Assembly: GCA_004151065.3 (NCBI GenBank) | Contig: NWUY0300033901.1 | Location: 3,159 to 21,595, forward strand | DNA length: 18,437 nucleotides | From: Larix sibirica | Lineage: Eukaryota > Streptophyta > Pinopsida > Pinales > Pinaceae | Direction: 5' to 3' | Shown: one piece after another, positions 1 to 9,910 of the stretch | Layout: every line of letters starts with the position of its first letter | Numbering within the stretch: position 1 is the stretch's first letter | Notes under the pieces: generated by a model | Database searches by the model: none | What the model saw: the letters and a program-made list of their open reading frames with translations, nothing else | Told to the model about the DNA's origin: nothing | Program-made: the position numbers and the translations under genes

Positions 1-24
1 AAACGTTACATCACAAACGTTACA
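1..24. repeat. 10-bp direct repeat upstream of the H4 copy
   Basis: The word aaacgttaca occurs at 1-10 and again at 15-24, exactly. It contains an ACGT-type core (aACGTt), a core used by several plant promoter elements. The classic plant histone octamer CGCGGATC and hexamer ACGTCA are not present in the 107 bases before the H4 start, so a promoter role is only a possibility. The window starts here, so the repeat may extend to the left. Confidence 0.6.
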
Positions 25-59
25 ACATCTCCCCCATACTGGGCTGTAGAGCACCTCGT

Positions 60-430
<371 letters not shown>

Positions 431-1252
431 TTAAATCAGACCCTTAAATTGATTAATCAACCAATTCTGTCATTTATTTCTTTTTATCATGGTGTCTCTC
501 TACACTGCCCCCGTCGTATTTCTGGAAATTCATTCCTTGTCTCTGAAAATTATGGAGCAAGGCAGGAGAAGACAAGGAAAGCAATTCTTTATGTGACATT
601 TTATAATGCTTGCTTGATTGGCTTCGATAATACTTATTTGGGATCCTTTGCTTTACTTGTCTTTTATCTGTGGGAGTTCCTATCACATGAAGACTGGGGG
701 GAATTTCTCAAATGGCCATAAGGTAAATTTGTGCAATAGTTATCAGGAAATGATGTTTGAAGCTTCCTTTAAATATAAATAGGTTATTCAAGGAAATTGT
801 TTGTCTTACATGTTAGGTCATGATAAACTGGTATGCATGATAAATTATGAATGATGTTCAGTGATTTGACATGAGTGCTGAAATTGAATGGGTGATATAA
901 TTTAGATAAGGGAAATAGGTCGTGGGGTTACTTTTGGAGTCTTGATATTTGTCCTAGAGGTTTTAAGGCTACATATGATCCTTTGATGTTTGTGTTTATG
1001 GTGTTGGGTTTGTGTTTCTGATCTTATAAATTTGGGGAAAATACTCATTTTGAGGTTTAATGTTGGTATTCATATGGGGAAACTGATTTATGATTCATGC
1101 TAGCTCTTCACAGTTCTCGTTCAAAGTTAGGAGTAGGGGAAAGCAATACTATAAATTCCAAATCAAACTATAAGATGTTTGTTGTACTGTAGGCCAACTG
1201 GCAAAATGATCGGGGGTTACCTGGGTGAATGATTTAGGGTATACAAAAAGGC
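431..1252. other. non-coding stretch, AT-rich
   Basis: This is downstream of the H4 copy. The longest open frame on the plus strand (449-721) has no recognisable motif and a hydrophobic, low-information composition. I see no repeat, RNA gene or element end. Plant histone mRNAs are polyadenylated, so no stem-loop is expected, and none was noticed. Confidence 0.6.
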
Positions 1253-1544
1253 ATGCTTGCTGTAACATGCAGAATGCCATTGATTTTAGTCACGAAAGTA
1301 AAACTTGGCCCATCGAAAAAATTTGAACAATGTTCTTTGTCTGACTGCCAAGCCTTGTTGATTCCAAAATCAAGGGACTCGATCACAATAGTAGAATGGT
1401 TCGCTAAGGTCAGTACCCCCAAGCTGCAGCACCAGACCTCTGTCACCTACTATCACCTCTCCAAGGATGGTTGAAGACTTCTTTGGAAGCTACCCCATAG
1501 TGGAAGAAGCTCCAGACTCGCACTATGCTAAAGCAAACACCTAG
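1253..1544 (+). other. coding-like patch, unidentified
   Basis: A slightly GC-richer patch has two overlapping plus-strand frames. One runs 1253-1474 (73 codons) and ends HLSKDG-stop. The other runs from 1395, just after a TAG, to a TAG at 1542-1544, and ends FGSYPIVEEAPDSHYAKANT; an ATG lies inside it at 1467. The second has a balanced, protein-like composition rather than the Phe/Leu/Ile-rich look of chance frames here. The minus strand is also open (1234-1446). I recognise no family. It may be a relic of a gene or retroelement, or chance. Confidence 0.25.
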
Positions 1545-2332
1545 AAGACATCCGAGGGCTTCGGGTTATTATTGTGATACTTAGCTTTTTTTATTATAAC
1601 TTACTCTACTGTCTGGTTTTTTAGTACTTTCATTATGCATGTTATGTATATTCTGAACCAGACCCAGAACTACTATTGGGCAGGTCTACTCTCTATGGCC
1701 TTTTTTTGGTATAATTTTAGTTTCTTTAGCATCTTTGAGCACTTGGGATGGTCGCTTCACTATTTACAAAAAAAAATATTAAACCAATGAATTTAATTTT
1801 TGAAGGAAGGGGCACAATAGAATAATGAACGGCCCAGTTCCCAGAACCTCTTTGTCAATTTCATTAAACCAAATATTACATTTATACATGTGGTTGATAT
1901 TTGGAAAGATCCAGAGCAGCAATTTGTTGGAGTGGGTTAGAGATCAAAATTTAAAAGGATCGGGCTTCACAAAGAAGCTATCTAACATTTACTACACCGT
2001 ATACATTCACATTCACGTTATCTCGATGCTTGAGGAGGATGATGTGGCAAATCCAGCCAGAAGCCATTACAACAATATGCTCCTTGTGAGCTCAACATGT
2101 CACTTATGAGAATAGAACTTGCGTGGGAAGGATACCACTCCATCCCACAACCACTTGGGCTAGACCAAATGGACCTTTTGATTGAACCATAGATAGTGGA
2201 AACATTAAAACCACATATCTGCAAATGGATTTGAAAAGAAATAGCAAAAATGCATATCCTTGATCATGACTAATCTCTATTTATGAAAATCAATCAACTT
2301 CATCCTTGGTGATGGCGAAAATTTGTTCCCTT
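1545..2332. other. non-coding stretch
   Basis: AT-rich sequence with short T and A runs. A purine-rich word gaaggaagggg at about 1803 could pass for a polypurine tract, but no LTR end follows it. The open frames at 1825-2109 (plus) and 2018-2224 (minus) overlap and show nothing recognisable. Confidence 0.5.
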
Positions 2333-2441
2333 TACTTGAAAATAGGCGAACATGATTCCAAATTTGCTCAGCTTGCTTGGAAATAGGTGAATATGATTCC
2401 AAAATTTTCTTATCTGCTTGAAAATAAGTGAATATGATTCC
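2333..2441 (+). repeat. 41-bp minisatellite, about 2.7 copies
   Basis: Copies start at 2333, 2374 and 2415, so the period is 41. Each begins t(a/g)cttg(a/g)aaata(a/g)g and continues (t/c)gaa(t/c)atgattcc. The first two go on with an aaattt-type linker and the third stops after gattcc at 2441. A few substitutions separate the copies, so the array is not brand new. Confidence 0.85.
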
Positions 2442-3593
2442 TTAGGCACTATATGGTTTGGTTGTTTATGCCCGATATAATATATTTAAATATTAAAAAA
2501 TATTTGCTAAAAAATTATCCTAAAATTTCACTTTTTGGCTATAATTCACCCCTACAAAATACCTTAGACCCCACCACATTTGGAGACATTATTTATATCC
2601 CAGGGGTTGGTGATTTTCTGGTGAATGCTTCATTTTATTGTGACATGAGGCCCTCCTCTCAGTGATGGGAGTTGGTTCAAAATGGCACTTACTTAGCTTC
2701 TTTAATGCAATTTTTTTTCAAAGGTCTGCACACTCAATCTCGTTATTTTTTTATAGATTATTCTCAATGGATCTCTTCCCAATGCATTATGATGTTGGTC
2801 TTTATGGGATGCACTATTTTCAAATGCTTTATCATCAAGGATAGTGTCACTTACTCTTTGTACCTTACAATGATCAACTTGTTACAATGGACCTTTCTTT
2901 TTATGATGTTGACTTACTTTGAATGCTTTACACTTTGCTGCTTGTAGTAGTGCAACTTCCCAACATAAACTTCACTATACTTCTAATAGATACCACATTC
3001 GCTAAGTTATGGAACCATGTTGGTGTGGACAATATGGAGCTCAAGGGGAGTGATGTGGCCCCTTAGCCGACATTAAGTGGGGAAGTAAGTTTTGTGTAAA
3101 ATGACTTACCTTTATGGTTGAAATTATTGGTGTAATTTTTACATGTGGCACAACCTACCCATATGTATCATTAGTGTACTTGTAGTTATGGTTAATTCCA
3201 TACTTAATTCTTTTATTGCATTACTATGTGTGGTTAAAGCCAACTTTTTCAAATTTGATATGTACTTTTTGGTAACCATTTTGGGATTGAGCCCTATTTA
3301 ATAGATTTATGTGGGTCCATAATCCCTCTTGCGAGGACACCATATATGAGTTGAGCACAAATACAATATCCAAACCTCTTTTGTAAATCATCTTTTTAGA
3401 TCATTGAGCAAAGGCTCTCTAACACAAAGGTTCTAAGCCTATAGGGACTACATCTTTGTTGTTCTCTTGTGGTTAGCATATATTCTCTTTTATATGCAAT
3501 TGTGCATCTCATCCATAACGCACTCATTTTTTTCCTCGGAAAAAAAGTGCAATTGTATCAAAAATTTAAATACAAGCACATTTTTCAGAGGCC
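2442..3593. other. non-coding stretch, AT-rich
   Basis: Overlapping plus-strand frames at 2453-2947 are Phe/Tyr-rich, as expected from T-rich DNA, and carry no motif. No element ends or RNA genes were seen up to the solo LTR. Confidence 0.5.
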
Positions 3594-4017
3594 TATAATG
3601 TCACGACCCCATAAATTTTGGTAGCCTTGGCGGCCGGCTGCTGGTAGGAGCCTCAGTCGGACGGATGGTGTACTAGCGTGTTTGATCGCTAGGAGAACCA
3701 AGGATCATGTCGAGTCGAGTATGACGAGACAAGTGTTGGCTCGAGGGTTGAACATGCGAGTGAAGGCATGGTCTATTGTTGGGAGGCGATGTAGTTGGCA
3801 TCGTCTACGGTGAAACGAGCACTTCATTCTGCACATCTCGATGGTGTCTGACGCAGGTTGGTCAGGTTGGTTTTCGGTAAGGCGTAGTCCGGGTGATACT
3901 TGTGGTTGATGGCCAAGCCCAACTAGCAATATCACGTCGATGTCGTGCGTGTCTAGGATTTCAGACGGTATGGGACGCTGGAGAGGGATAGAAAAAGCCT
4001 AGGCCCATGACATATAA
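3594..4017 (+). mobile_element. solo LTR (414 bp) with 5-bp target duplication
   Basis: The element spans 3599-4012, starts TGTCACGACCCC and ends CCCATGACA, so it has TG...CA ends within a 5-bp inverted repeat (TGTCA/TGACA). TATAA stands immediately on both sides (3594-3598 and 4013-4017), an exact 5-bp target duplication as made by LTR-retrotransposon integrases. By hand count 3601-4010 is 216/410 G+C (53%), against obviously AT-rich flanks. I count about 28 CpGs, close to expectation, so little CpG decay. No primer-binding site, polypurine tract, second LTR or coding region is present, so this is a solo LTR left by LTR-LTR recombination. The TGTCACG start is familiar from plant Ty3/Gypsy LTRs; that assignment and the plus orientation are from memory. 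A 76-codon minus frame inside it (3705-3935) is taken as incidental. Confidence 0.85.
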
Positions 4018-4949
4018 GGCCTTCGCAAAAATAAAGAGTATAATTTTCAATTACATCAAAATTTGTTCAGATCAATCATTCTACATATATGCAAACTATA
4101 TAGTCCTCATATATTGTAAGCTACTATATATAACTAGTAAACCTAAAACACAACTGTCTATATGATGAGGAGTTGTTGGAAACTCCAAATGTGTGCTATA
4201 AAAGGTGCAATAGTTTATTGGATGGAAGAACCTTCACCTCGGATGAGGTCTTGGGTCGTGCTCCATGAGGGTGTCATCCTCGTATTCCCATTTGTGCTAG
4301 AGCCCATCACCAATATGTAGTCCTTCTTTGGATAAGCGGTCAGCCCCTGTATTCCTCTCTTTATAAACATGTTTAAAACTAGTTATCTCCTTGAACATGT
4401 TTGCAATAACACACTCATGCTTGGACATATCTCTCTTTAGCACACTTTTGATTCAATGATAGCATGTTTTTTTAGTGTTGTTTTTTTTCTTTGTTTACTA
4501 CATGTTTTTAGGTTGGCAATTTGATTCCACTGGATTGCTCTATGTTTGTGATCTCAACATAGAGTCCGTAGTTAAAGAAGTTAACACTCTAGAGAATATC
4601 TTCCAATCGATTGCTTTTTATCATATTAAAAGAGGAGGAAATAGAACAACAAGCAAGGTTTCAACTTTGCAATGTAATCATGATTTTTTCAAATGTAATC
4701 ACTCAAATATTGTGACTGATGACCTCGGAAGGAATATTGGAAATAGTGAATATAGAGAGGGATTCTAGATCTAACCAAGGTAAATTATTGGCTCAGATAT
4801 TAAGGGTGGCAATGAACTTGGCCCAAGGCTTGTTTCTCAAAATAATTATGAATGGATGTTGAGAATATGGTTCTAAAAAGATCTAAACAAAATTGAATGG
4901 TTGTAAGTCTCGATACCTACAAGTGCAACTATACAATTAATTAAAGTTA
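4018..4949. other. non-coding stretch
   Basis: Mostly AT-rich. A 97-codon plus frame at 4475-4768 opens in a T-run and has no motif I know; it is probably chance. No repeats or element ends were seen apart from the solo LTR on its left border. Confidence 0.5.
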
Positions 4950-5080
4950 GATAAAAACATAAAGAATGAGGCAAGTGGTAAAAAGTAAATGAGACAAAAG
5001 AGAGGAAAAATAAAGAATTGAATAAAATAGAAAAATGAAAATATGAAGGAAAAAGAGAGAGGAATGGAAAATAAAATTGG
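4950..5080 (+). other. purine-rich strand segment
   Basis: The plus strand is strongly purine-biased. In 4981-5040, 51 of 60 bases are A or G and only one is C, with many short aag/gag/gaaa words. The complementary minus strand is polypyrimidine-like, which is why Ser/Phe/Leu-rich minus frames run through it (4873-5147). I regard these as compositional, not genes. Confidence 0.7.
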
Positions 5081-6740
5081 GTTTCCAAGGTAAAATCCTT
5101 GTGCCAGTTATTTGTGTGATTTTATTACTATGTAATAGACTTTTCATTTACAATTGCATTCAATAGATTGTTATGATAAAACCCATATTGTGTTGTGAGT
5201 AATTGTTGTGTCTATTGCTATTAGTATATTCTCGCAATCCTTGGTGGTTGATCTATTCATAATAAAATTGCATAGTGAGCATTTTAATATGTGATTCGAT
5301 GTGGGTAGAATCTATTTTTGGTTTTCTGAAATGTATAAATCCGAAGGAATGTGAATCTCCATAGCCAATCATTTGCATTAACCAATAGTTTCCTGCACTC
5401 TAATCTGCATTGATATGTTACACATCCACAAGCAAAAAAATCATTATCAGATATAACATCTATTGAATCAATGGCTGTAATGAGAAAACCATTGTTTTAT
5501 TCTCCATTCTTAGTCAAGGTTCTAAGTGTTGTATTCCTCATATATATATAACATTTTCTTATTCCAAAGCAGTAGGGCGTTAAGGGGAAGACATGAGTAC
5601 TTTCCATCACCGTTAATGGTCCAATTGAGGAATTAAATCCACTCCCTTACAATCATATGCGACTCTCTGTGTTGGGCATTGAAGCCACACAAATTCAAAT
5701 TATATTGTGAATAACAAATGACTTTGACAATTTTTTCTATGGAATCGTTGGTAAAGGGAATAATAATGTTTTGTCAACACGTGCATTGATTAATTTGTGG
5801 GTGTGAATTGTCTAAGAACAGAGAGTGATCACTTGTGAGTCGCAATTTCCCTAGTCACCATTTTGTGCAGCGACCTTAAGCTACAACCAACTTGTAAAGA
5901 GATGTGTTGGAGAGTTAAAAACACTTGCAAACATGTTTTAGTTGTTTGATTGTGTAACTACTATATATAATCCCGTTGTCATTTCATATGGTACGTTGCA
6001 AAGATGACAAACGGATGACAATAAGTGATTTCAATGGTGAAGTTTGGAACGTGCCTTTCTTTGGACATTGAAATGCTTCATGTCTTGGCAAACTGAAGAT
6101 CGATTTCCATTTAATGGTTGGCCCGAGTTTGGAGTTATATAGTGGTATTAATGCTGTGTAACACTGCCTTCTAAAGCGTTGATGTTCCTTCTTTAATGTT
6201 GGACCCATATACCTTATTTGATATTGTGTTGATTGGCTTCACTTGAAGAGATATCATTCATTGCTACTGGGGTGTTGTGAGAAGGTCAAGGGACTATTAA
6301 AGAGCACATTGACAATTCACTAGAGAGTGATGATGGATGCTGGTCTTGGTTTTCCATAGTAGGGAACTAAGGAGTTGAAGCCTAAGATCAAGGTTATCCA
6401 TTAAAGTTAAATAAGCCATTGTGTAGAAATATAGTAAACGCAGTGTCATGGTTATCACTAGTATTGTCAACTGGTTGCTTGTGTGTAGGTCATAGTAGAA
6501 AATAGACCATCTCACCAATTCTTAGCAGCATTCCAGAGTGAAACAAGTGGAGCTATAATTCCCTCGTTTACCAATTAGAATACCTCCTCCATGTTGATAT
6601 TTTCTTTTTAAAAATCCAATGATATTAAAGACGAGTGGTGAGTAATCTTTGTAAAGAGAAAGGAAAACCCTGATGATGGTTAAAGCGGACATTGCAACAT
6701 TAATTCAAAGAAGGGATCGTGTTAGAAGAAGAGAGGAAAT
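5081..6740. other. non-coding stretch
   Basis: No recognisable gene. Minus frames at 5984-6208 and 6297-6518 are short, lack start context and show no motif. No repeats over 20 bp were noticed. Confidence 0.5.
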
Positions 6741-6745
6741 ATTTA

Positions 6746-6771
6746 GGGGGGGTAGGAGGTGGGAAGAAGGG
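6746..6771 (+). other. G-run cluster, possible G-quadruplex
   Basis: A run of seven G (6746-6752), then GGG at 6761-6763 and GGG at 6769-6771, separated by 8 and 5 bases, with a further GGG near 6788. If the seven-G run supplies two tracts, four G3 tracts fall within 26 bases, though one loop is 8 rather than at most 7. The surroundings to about 6795 are G/A-rich. Confidence 0.5.
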
Positions 6772-6960
6772 AGGTCTGAGGTGAGGTGGGTGCAGGATAT
6801 AGAGACTTGAGTAAAGGTCTATGGATTTTATAATAGACGTGGTTCATTATTTTAAATATTACCATCAGAAGTTCTTGCTTAATGGATAGAAGGAAGAGGT
6901 TGTAGGTTGATGTGAAGGGAAATCTTATGTTATAAGAAAGAAAAATAGTACCAGGATCTT

Positions 6961-7009
6961 GGAACAACTTGAGAGCATAAGAATGGGAACAACTTGAGAG
7001 CATAAAAAT
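6961..7009 (+). repeat. 25-bp tandem duplication
   Basis: The word ggaacaacttgagagcata occurs at 6961 and again at 6986, followed by agaat and aaaat respectively, so the unit is 25 bp with about one mismatch. It lies about 60 bases before the open relic that starts at 7071. Confidence 0.85.
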
Positions 7010-7070
7010 ATTTTGGTATTGGCAGTAGGAGTGAGCCTCAGAAACTAGATGCTAGCAGGGTCTGGTATAG

Positions 7071-7429
7071 CAATGTTCAAGAAAAACATTGTATTTCATT
7101 AATAAATTGTTCAAGACCTCAAGGATTTGGCTTATAGGAACTTGTACCTGGAAGCCAATGCAAACACAAGAGAGATGGGTCTCTGATAAAGTTGTAAAAC
7201 TGGAGCAGCACTTGCAGGCTCTGACTAAAGTGCTAGCAACGGTCTGACTAAAGTGCTAGCAATGGACATCTCACTGAAGATGGGATTTCTAAGGCAGGTG
7301 ACTATGCAGGAAGAGGCCACATCTGAAGGGAATCAGGAACCAATGGAAATGCAAGGACTAAAATTTAAACCCACAGGAAGCACCCGAGTGTATTCTTTGA
7401 GTCTCCAAAGGAACCTGAGTGTAAAATGA
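7071..7429 (+). pseudogene. unidentified coding relic broken by a duplication
   Basis: The frame is open from 7071 (just after TAG 7068-7070), passing through the words WKPMQTQERWVSDKV and KLEQHLQALTKVLA, until a 23-bp tandem duplication (7220-7265) causes an early TGA. Discounting one duplicate copy, the frame continues MDISLKMGFLRQVTMQEEA... to TGA at 7427-7429, about 111 codons in all. The Gln/Glu/Lys/Leu-rich middle looks coiled-coil-like, unlike chance frames in this AT-rich DNA. I recognise no family; a retroelement gag-like protein or an exon of a decayed gene are both possible. Other plus frames overlap here (for example one ending at the TAG near 7134), so the choice of frame is an inference. 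Confidence 0.35.
7220..7265 (+). repeat. 23-bp tandem duplication
   Basis: Two abutting copies at 7220-7242 and 7243-7265, tctgactaaagtgctagcaa followed by cgg and tgg, differ at one base. The unit is not a multiple of three, so it shifts the reading frame of the surrounding open stretch. Confidence 0.92.
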
Positions 7430-8025
7430 AGATTTTTTCTTTTTATTAAAATTTTCAGTTTATGAAAAAATTCTTCATATCAAGTCTAAGATTTGGACAG
7501 AAAATTCAAGATTTTGTATAATGGATGTAAAATGGTTTGTGTCAAAGTATAGTATGAATCTAGATAGATTCTAGAAAAAGAAAGAAGATTTCAACTTTCA
7601 AGTAGGAGAATGTCTGGATCAGTCCCTAAATTATATCAGTGTGCACAATGTAACCAGTTGGGCAATGATCCAATGATCCATTATAATCTAAAAGTTATTT
7701 ATTTTTTCTGATCAAGAAAAACACAGATTCATGCTACATATAAATGGAACCGTCCTATTTATAAAAAATTAATAAATTATCCATAATCGTTACAATTATT
7801 ATTTTATTATTAACAGGGAAACTATATAACTGGTAAAGAAACATGCACTATGAAAGATAAACCCAAAGGAAATACAAAAAAAAAACATCTTGATGATAAT
7901 CATTTGTTGACATCTGATATAAAATATATTAAAAACTTAAGTAACGCTCCTTTAAGTAGAAAAATTATATGTTTTCCATCCAAGTGGATATAAGGAATTG
8001 ACAGGCTTAATTCGTGGAGTAAGTA
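7430..8025. other. non-coding stretch, very AT-rich
   Basis: Many A and T runs. It includes the short tandem words caatgatc caatgatc near 7663 but nothing resembling a gene or an element end. Confidence 0.5.
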
Positions 8026-8250
8026 TCAATCCACTATTTTACATGTTAAAGATATAAACCACTGAAAATAGCTTCTCACATATGCATGTGCCCGGAAATT
8101 TTTTACAACCGGAATATTTTCAAGAATTACATTACACTTGAGCTTGTATTCCTCTTCATTAACTCTTATCCCTATGTCAATATCGTGGCACAACTTCATC
8201 CCATTGTCGATCTACAGAAATACAGGGATTGAAGAAATACCTGCAGGCAT
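8026..8250 (-). pseudogene. coding-like stretch with one in-frame stop, unidentified
   Basis: Read on the minus strand from the ATG at 8250-8248 this gives MPAGISSIPVFL, a TAG at 8214-8212, then IDNGMKLCHDIDIGIRV, EEEYKLKCNVILENIPVV and so on to TGA at 8028-8026; 61 codons lie between the stops. The bases before the ATG (ctttacag) could be a splice acceptor, and ctgtag before the IDNG part could be another. It lies about 140 bases beyond the stop of the exon at 8387-8624 and could simply be that gene's 3' UTR. No family recognised; the mixed polar and hydrophobic composition is the only support. Confidence 0.25.
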
Positions 8251-8386
8251 TTTGCTGTAAAGATAATCTAAACAGTAAACATACAAACATGGATACTTGT
8301 TCTTCCACTGTGTTGAAATATGACAATAAAAAGAAGTTCAAATATTGGTGGCAAGAATAATTGAAAAGTTCTTTCAATTTCCTTCA

Positions 8387-8624
8387 CTAGTCATAGAAGT
8401 CATCTTCATCGTCATTCCTCCTGGTAAAGTTTCTGATTATGCTTCCAACAAATGCAAGCACCAACAGAAGTCCAAAGAAATCAAAGCCTCCACCAACGAT
8501 GGCAACACTTGGTCCAGGAGCAAAGGTGAATGGAGACCATCTCCAACCACCAAAGAAAGGTGTTCCAAAGCCATAACCACCAAAAAGAGGAGGAGCTACT
8601 GGAGGATTAATGAACACATTTGTC
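8387..8624 (-). CDS. terminal exon of a small, probably plastid-targeted membrane protein
   Basis: Seventy-eight codons ending in TAG (8387-8389). The start is a splice acceptor, a pyrimidine-rich tract then gtgcag, with the exon opening at 8624 as G|ACA AAT GTG, so two bases come from the previous exon. Residues 1-12 read TNVFINPPVAPP. Residues 13-38 are rich in Gly, Phe, Trp and Pro (FGGYGFG, FFGGWRWSPF, APGPSVA). GGGFD (44-48) is followed by one hydrophobic segment (about 49-63) and a basic then acidic tail, RRNDDEDDFYD. From memory this matches the C-terminal form of a small land-plant membrane protein family, usually preceded by a chloroplast transit peptide; I cannot name it and no function is claimed. 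No internal break is seen. Codons upstream of 8624 hit a TGA, which fits an intron. The first exon or exons are not certain in this window. Confidence 0.6.
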
Positions 8625-9616
8625 CTGCACTCTCAGCCAGTAAGAAAATGCCAAAAAAAAATTAAAATCAAAATAATTAATTGGTTAATCCTTGCATAAA
8701 CAAAGTTACATGTCTCATTCTACCAATGAAATGAGAAGAAACCCACATCATCAACATGGTGTGTGCAACATGCTAACTGTCACAAGATCCCACAATACAC
8801 AAAAGAAAATGCATTGAAACAACCACATTGTGCCTAATGGTCTGTCTATTACTAAAAGAAACCTCGAAGACATGATTTTCAAAGAAAGTTGCTTAGAAGG
8901 TTATGACCAGTGACTCCTCATTTTCTCTGAACTCTGACTTCTACTAGTGTTTCTCTGAATTTTATAGTGTAACCTTGTACACGCTACACACCCCAAACTG
9001 AGTCTGAAACATTGTCACTATCAATAAAAATATCACGAGTACAGGCATGCTCGTTACTTAAGAATCTAACAGTATTCACAAAATGTGGACGACAAGATTG
9101 TAAGGTGTGCACATCCCAGAAAATATCACATGAAAAAAAGTTTCATCACAAAAATACAGGATCTAAGGGAGACCTTTCATAAACTCAAATCCTAATTTCA
9201 AGAGTTATACTAAGACAAGGCATGGAATAAATTAATACACATTAGTCATCATTCCCATTTTCTCATAGGGGTATGAATAAGGAGACCTGTAGACATGCTA
9301 AGTTATAAAGTTTAAACAAAGCTTTCTACATGAGTGATTGTATTATTTGAACAAGTGAAAAACCAATAACGGAACATGTTTAATCTTTCTGTTCTATGCA
9401 TCTATCAGGATCTAAAAAGTGATAGACATGCAACATCCCTTATCAATGACCTGTCAAGCTTTCACAACAGATTGTAATGAAATCCAATTCATTTACTAGT
9501 ATATACGACAAGACATAAGACAAGACAGTGAACAAAAATCCATATAATACAGGTGATATAAAATATAAATAAGATGATTACAATGTAATAGGCTGGTATA
9601 GTTATATACGCATTAC
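8625..9616 (-). other. possible intron of the minus-strand gene
   Basis: The stretch ends in a good acceptor at 8625 (minus-strand gtgcag after a T-rich tract) and begins, if the donor at 9616 is used, with gtaatg after CAG. It is AT-rich with no coding, repeat or RNA signal of its own. The 3' boundary is well supported and the 5' boundary is a guess, so the true intron may be longer. Confidence 0.3.
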
Positions 9617-9639
9617 CTGATCACCATCGAGGATATCAT
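9617..9639 (-). other. candidate short upstream exon
   Basis: Minus strand ATG ATA TCC TCG ATG GTG ATC AG, then a CAG|GTAATG donor. It ends in the phase needed by the exon at 8624, and the junction would encode Arg before TNVF. An in-frame TGA lies six bases before the ATG. An eight-residue start would leave no transit peptide, so this may be a chance donor, or part of an exon with further splicing. Confidence 0.2.
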
Positions 9640-9680
9640 GAATCATGATAGGTCACGTCCCTTCATTAATTATGGTTTGA

Positions 9681-9701
9681 TTATTATTATTATTATTATT
9701 A
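9681..9701 (+). repeat. (TTA)7 microsatellite
   Basis: Seven perfect TTA units. On the minus strand this is a (TAA)n tail at the 3' end of the GC-rich patch next to it, a common SINE tail form. Confidence 0.9.
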
Positions 9702-9910
9702 GTATTAGGGGAATTGACAATTAGGATGGGGCTAGTACTCGTGTGACACGGGGTCTAAGGGTCCAATCCCGTCCGCTACCACTATACCCCTAGGTGCACC
9801 CACACAACCGCAAGCATGGGGCACGGGTAAGCCGGGGTGATTTGAACTCGTGACCTCCATTTACAACATGTCCTTCATATCAAGTGAATCGTTGGTTGAG
9901 ATACACCCAT
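9681..9910 (-). mobile_element. probable tRNA-derived SINE
   Basis: A GC-rich patch in AT-rich DNA. On the minus strand it opens with tatctcaaccaacgattcac, which resembles a tRNA A box, followed about 45 bases later by cacgagttcaaatcac, which resembles the tRNA T-arm/B box (GGTTCRANNCC). A unique body of about 130 bases then leads to a (TAA)7 tail. This order (A box, B box, body, simple tail) is the SINE plan. Exact ends are unclear and no convincing target duplication was found. A second T-arm-like word (gggtccaatcccg) lies on the plus strand at about 9759, so a tRNA-like repeat in the other orientation, or a fragment of another element, cannot be excluded. Confidence 0.42.

Noticed and set aside
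3705-3935. A 76-codon minus-strand frame as a gene
   Set aside because: It lies wholly inside the solo LTR and owes its openness to GC-rich composition.
4475-4768. A 97-codon plus-strand frame
   Set aside because: It begins in a T-run with Phe repeats, has no motif, and neighbours show no coding signal.
4873-5147. Two Ser/Phe/Leu-rich minus frames resembling membrane proteins
   Set aside because: They are the complement of the purine-rich segment and are explained by composition.
7663-7680. Short tandem words caatgatc caatgatc
   Set aside because: Two 8-base copies are expected by chance at this AT content and nothing depends on them.
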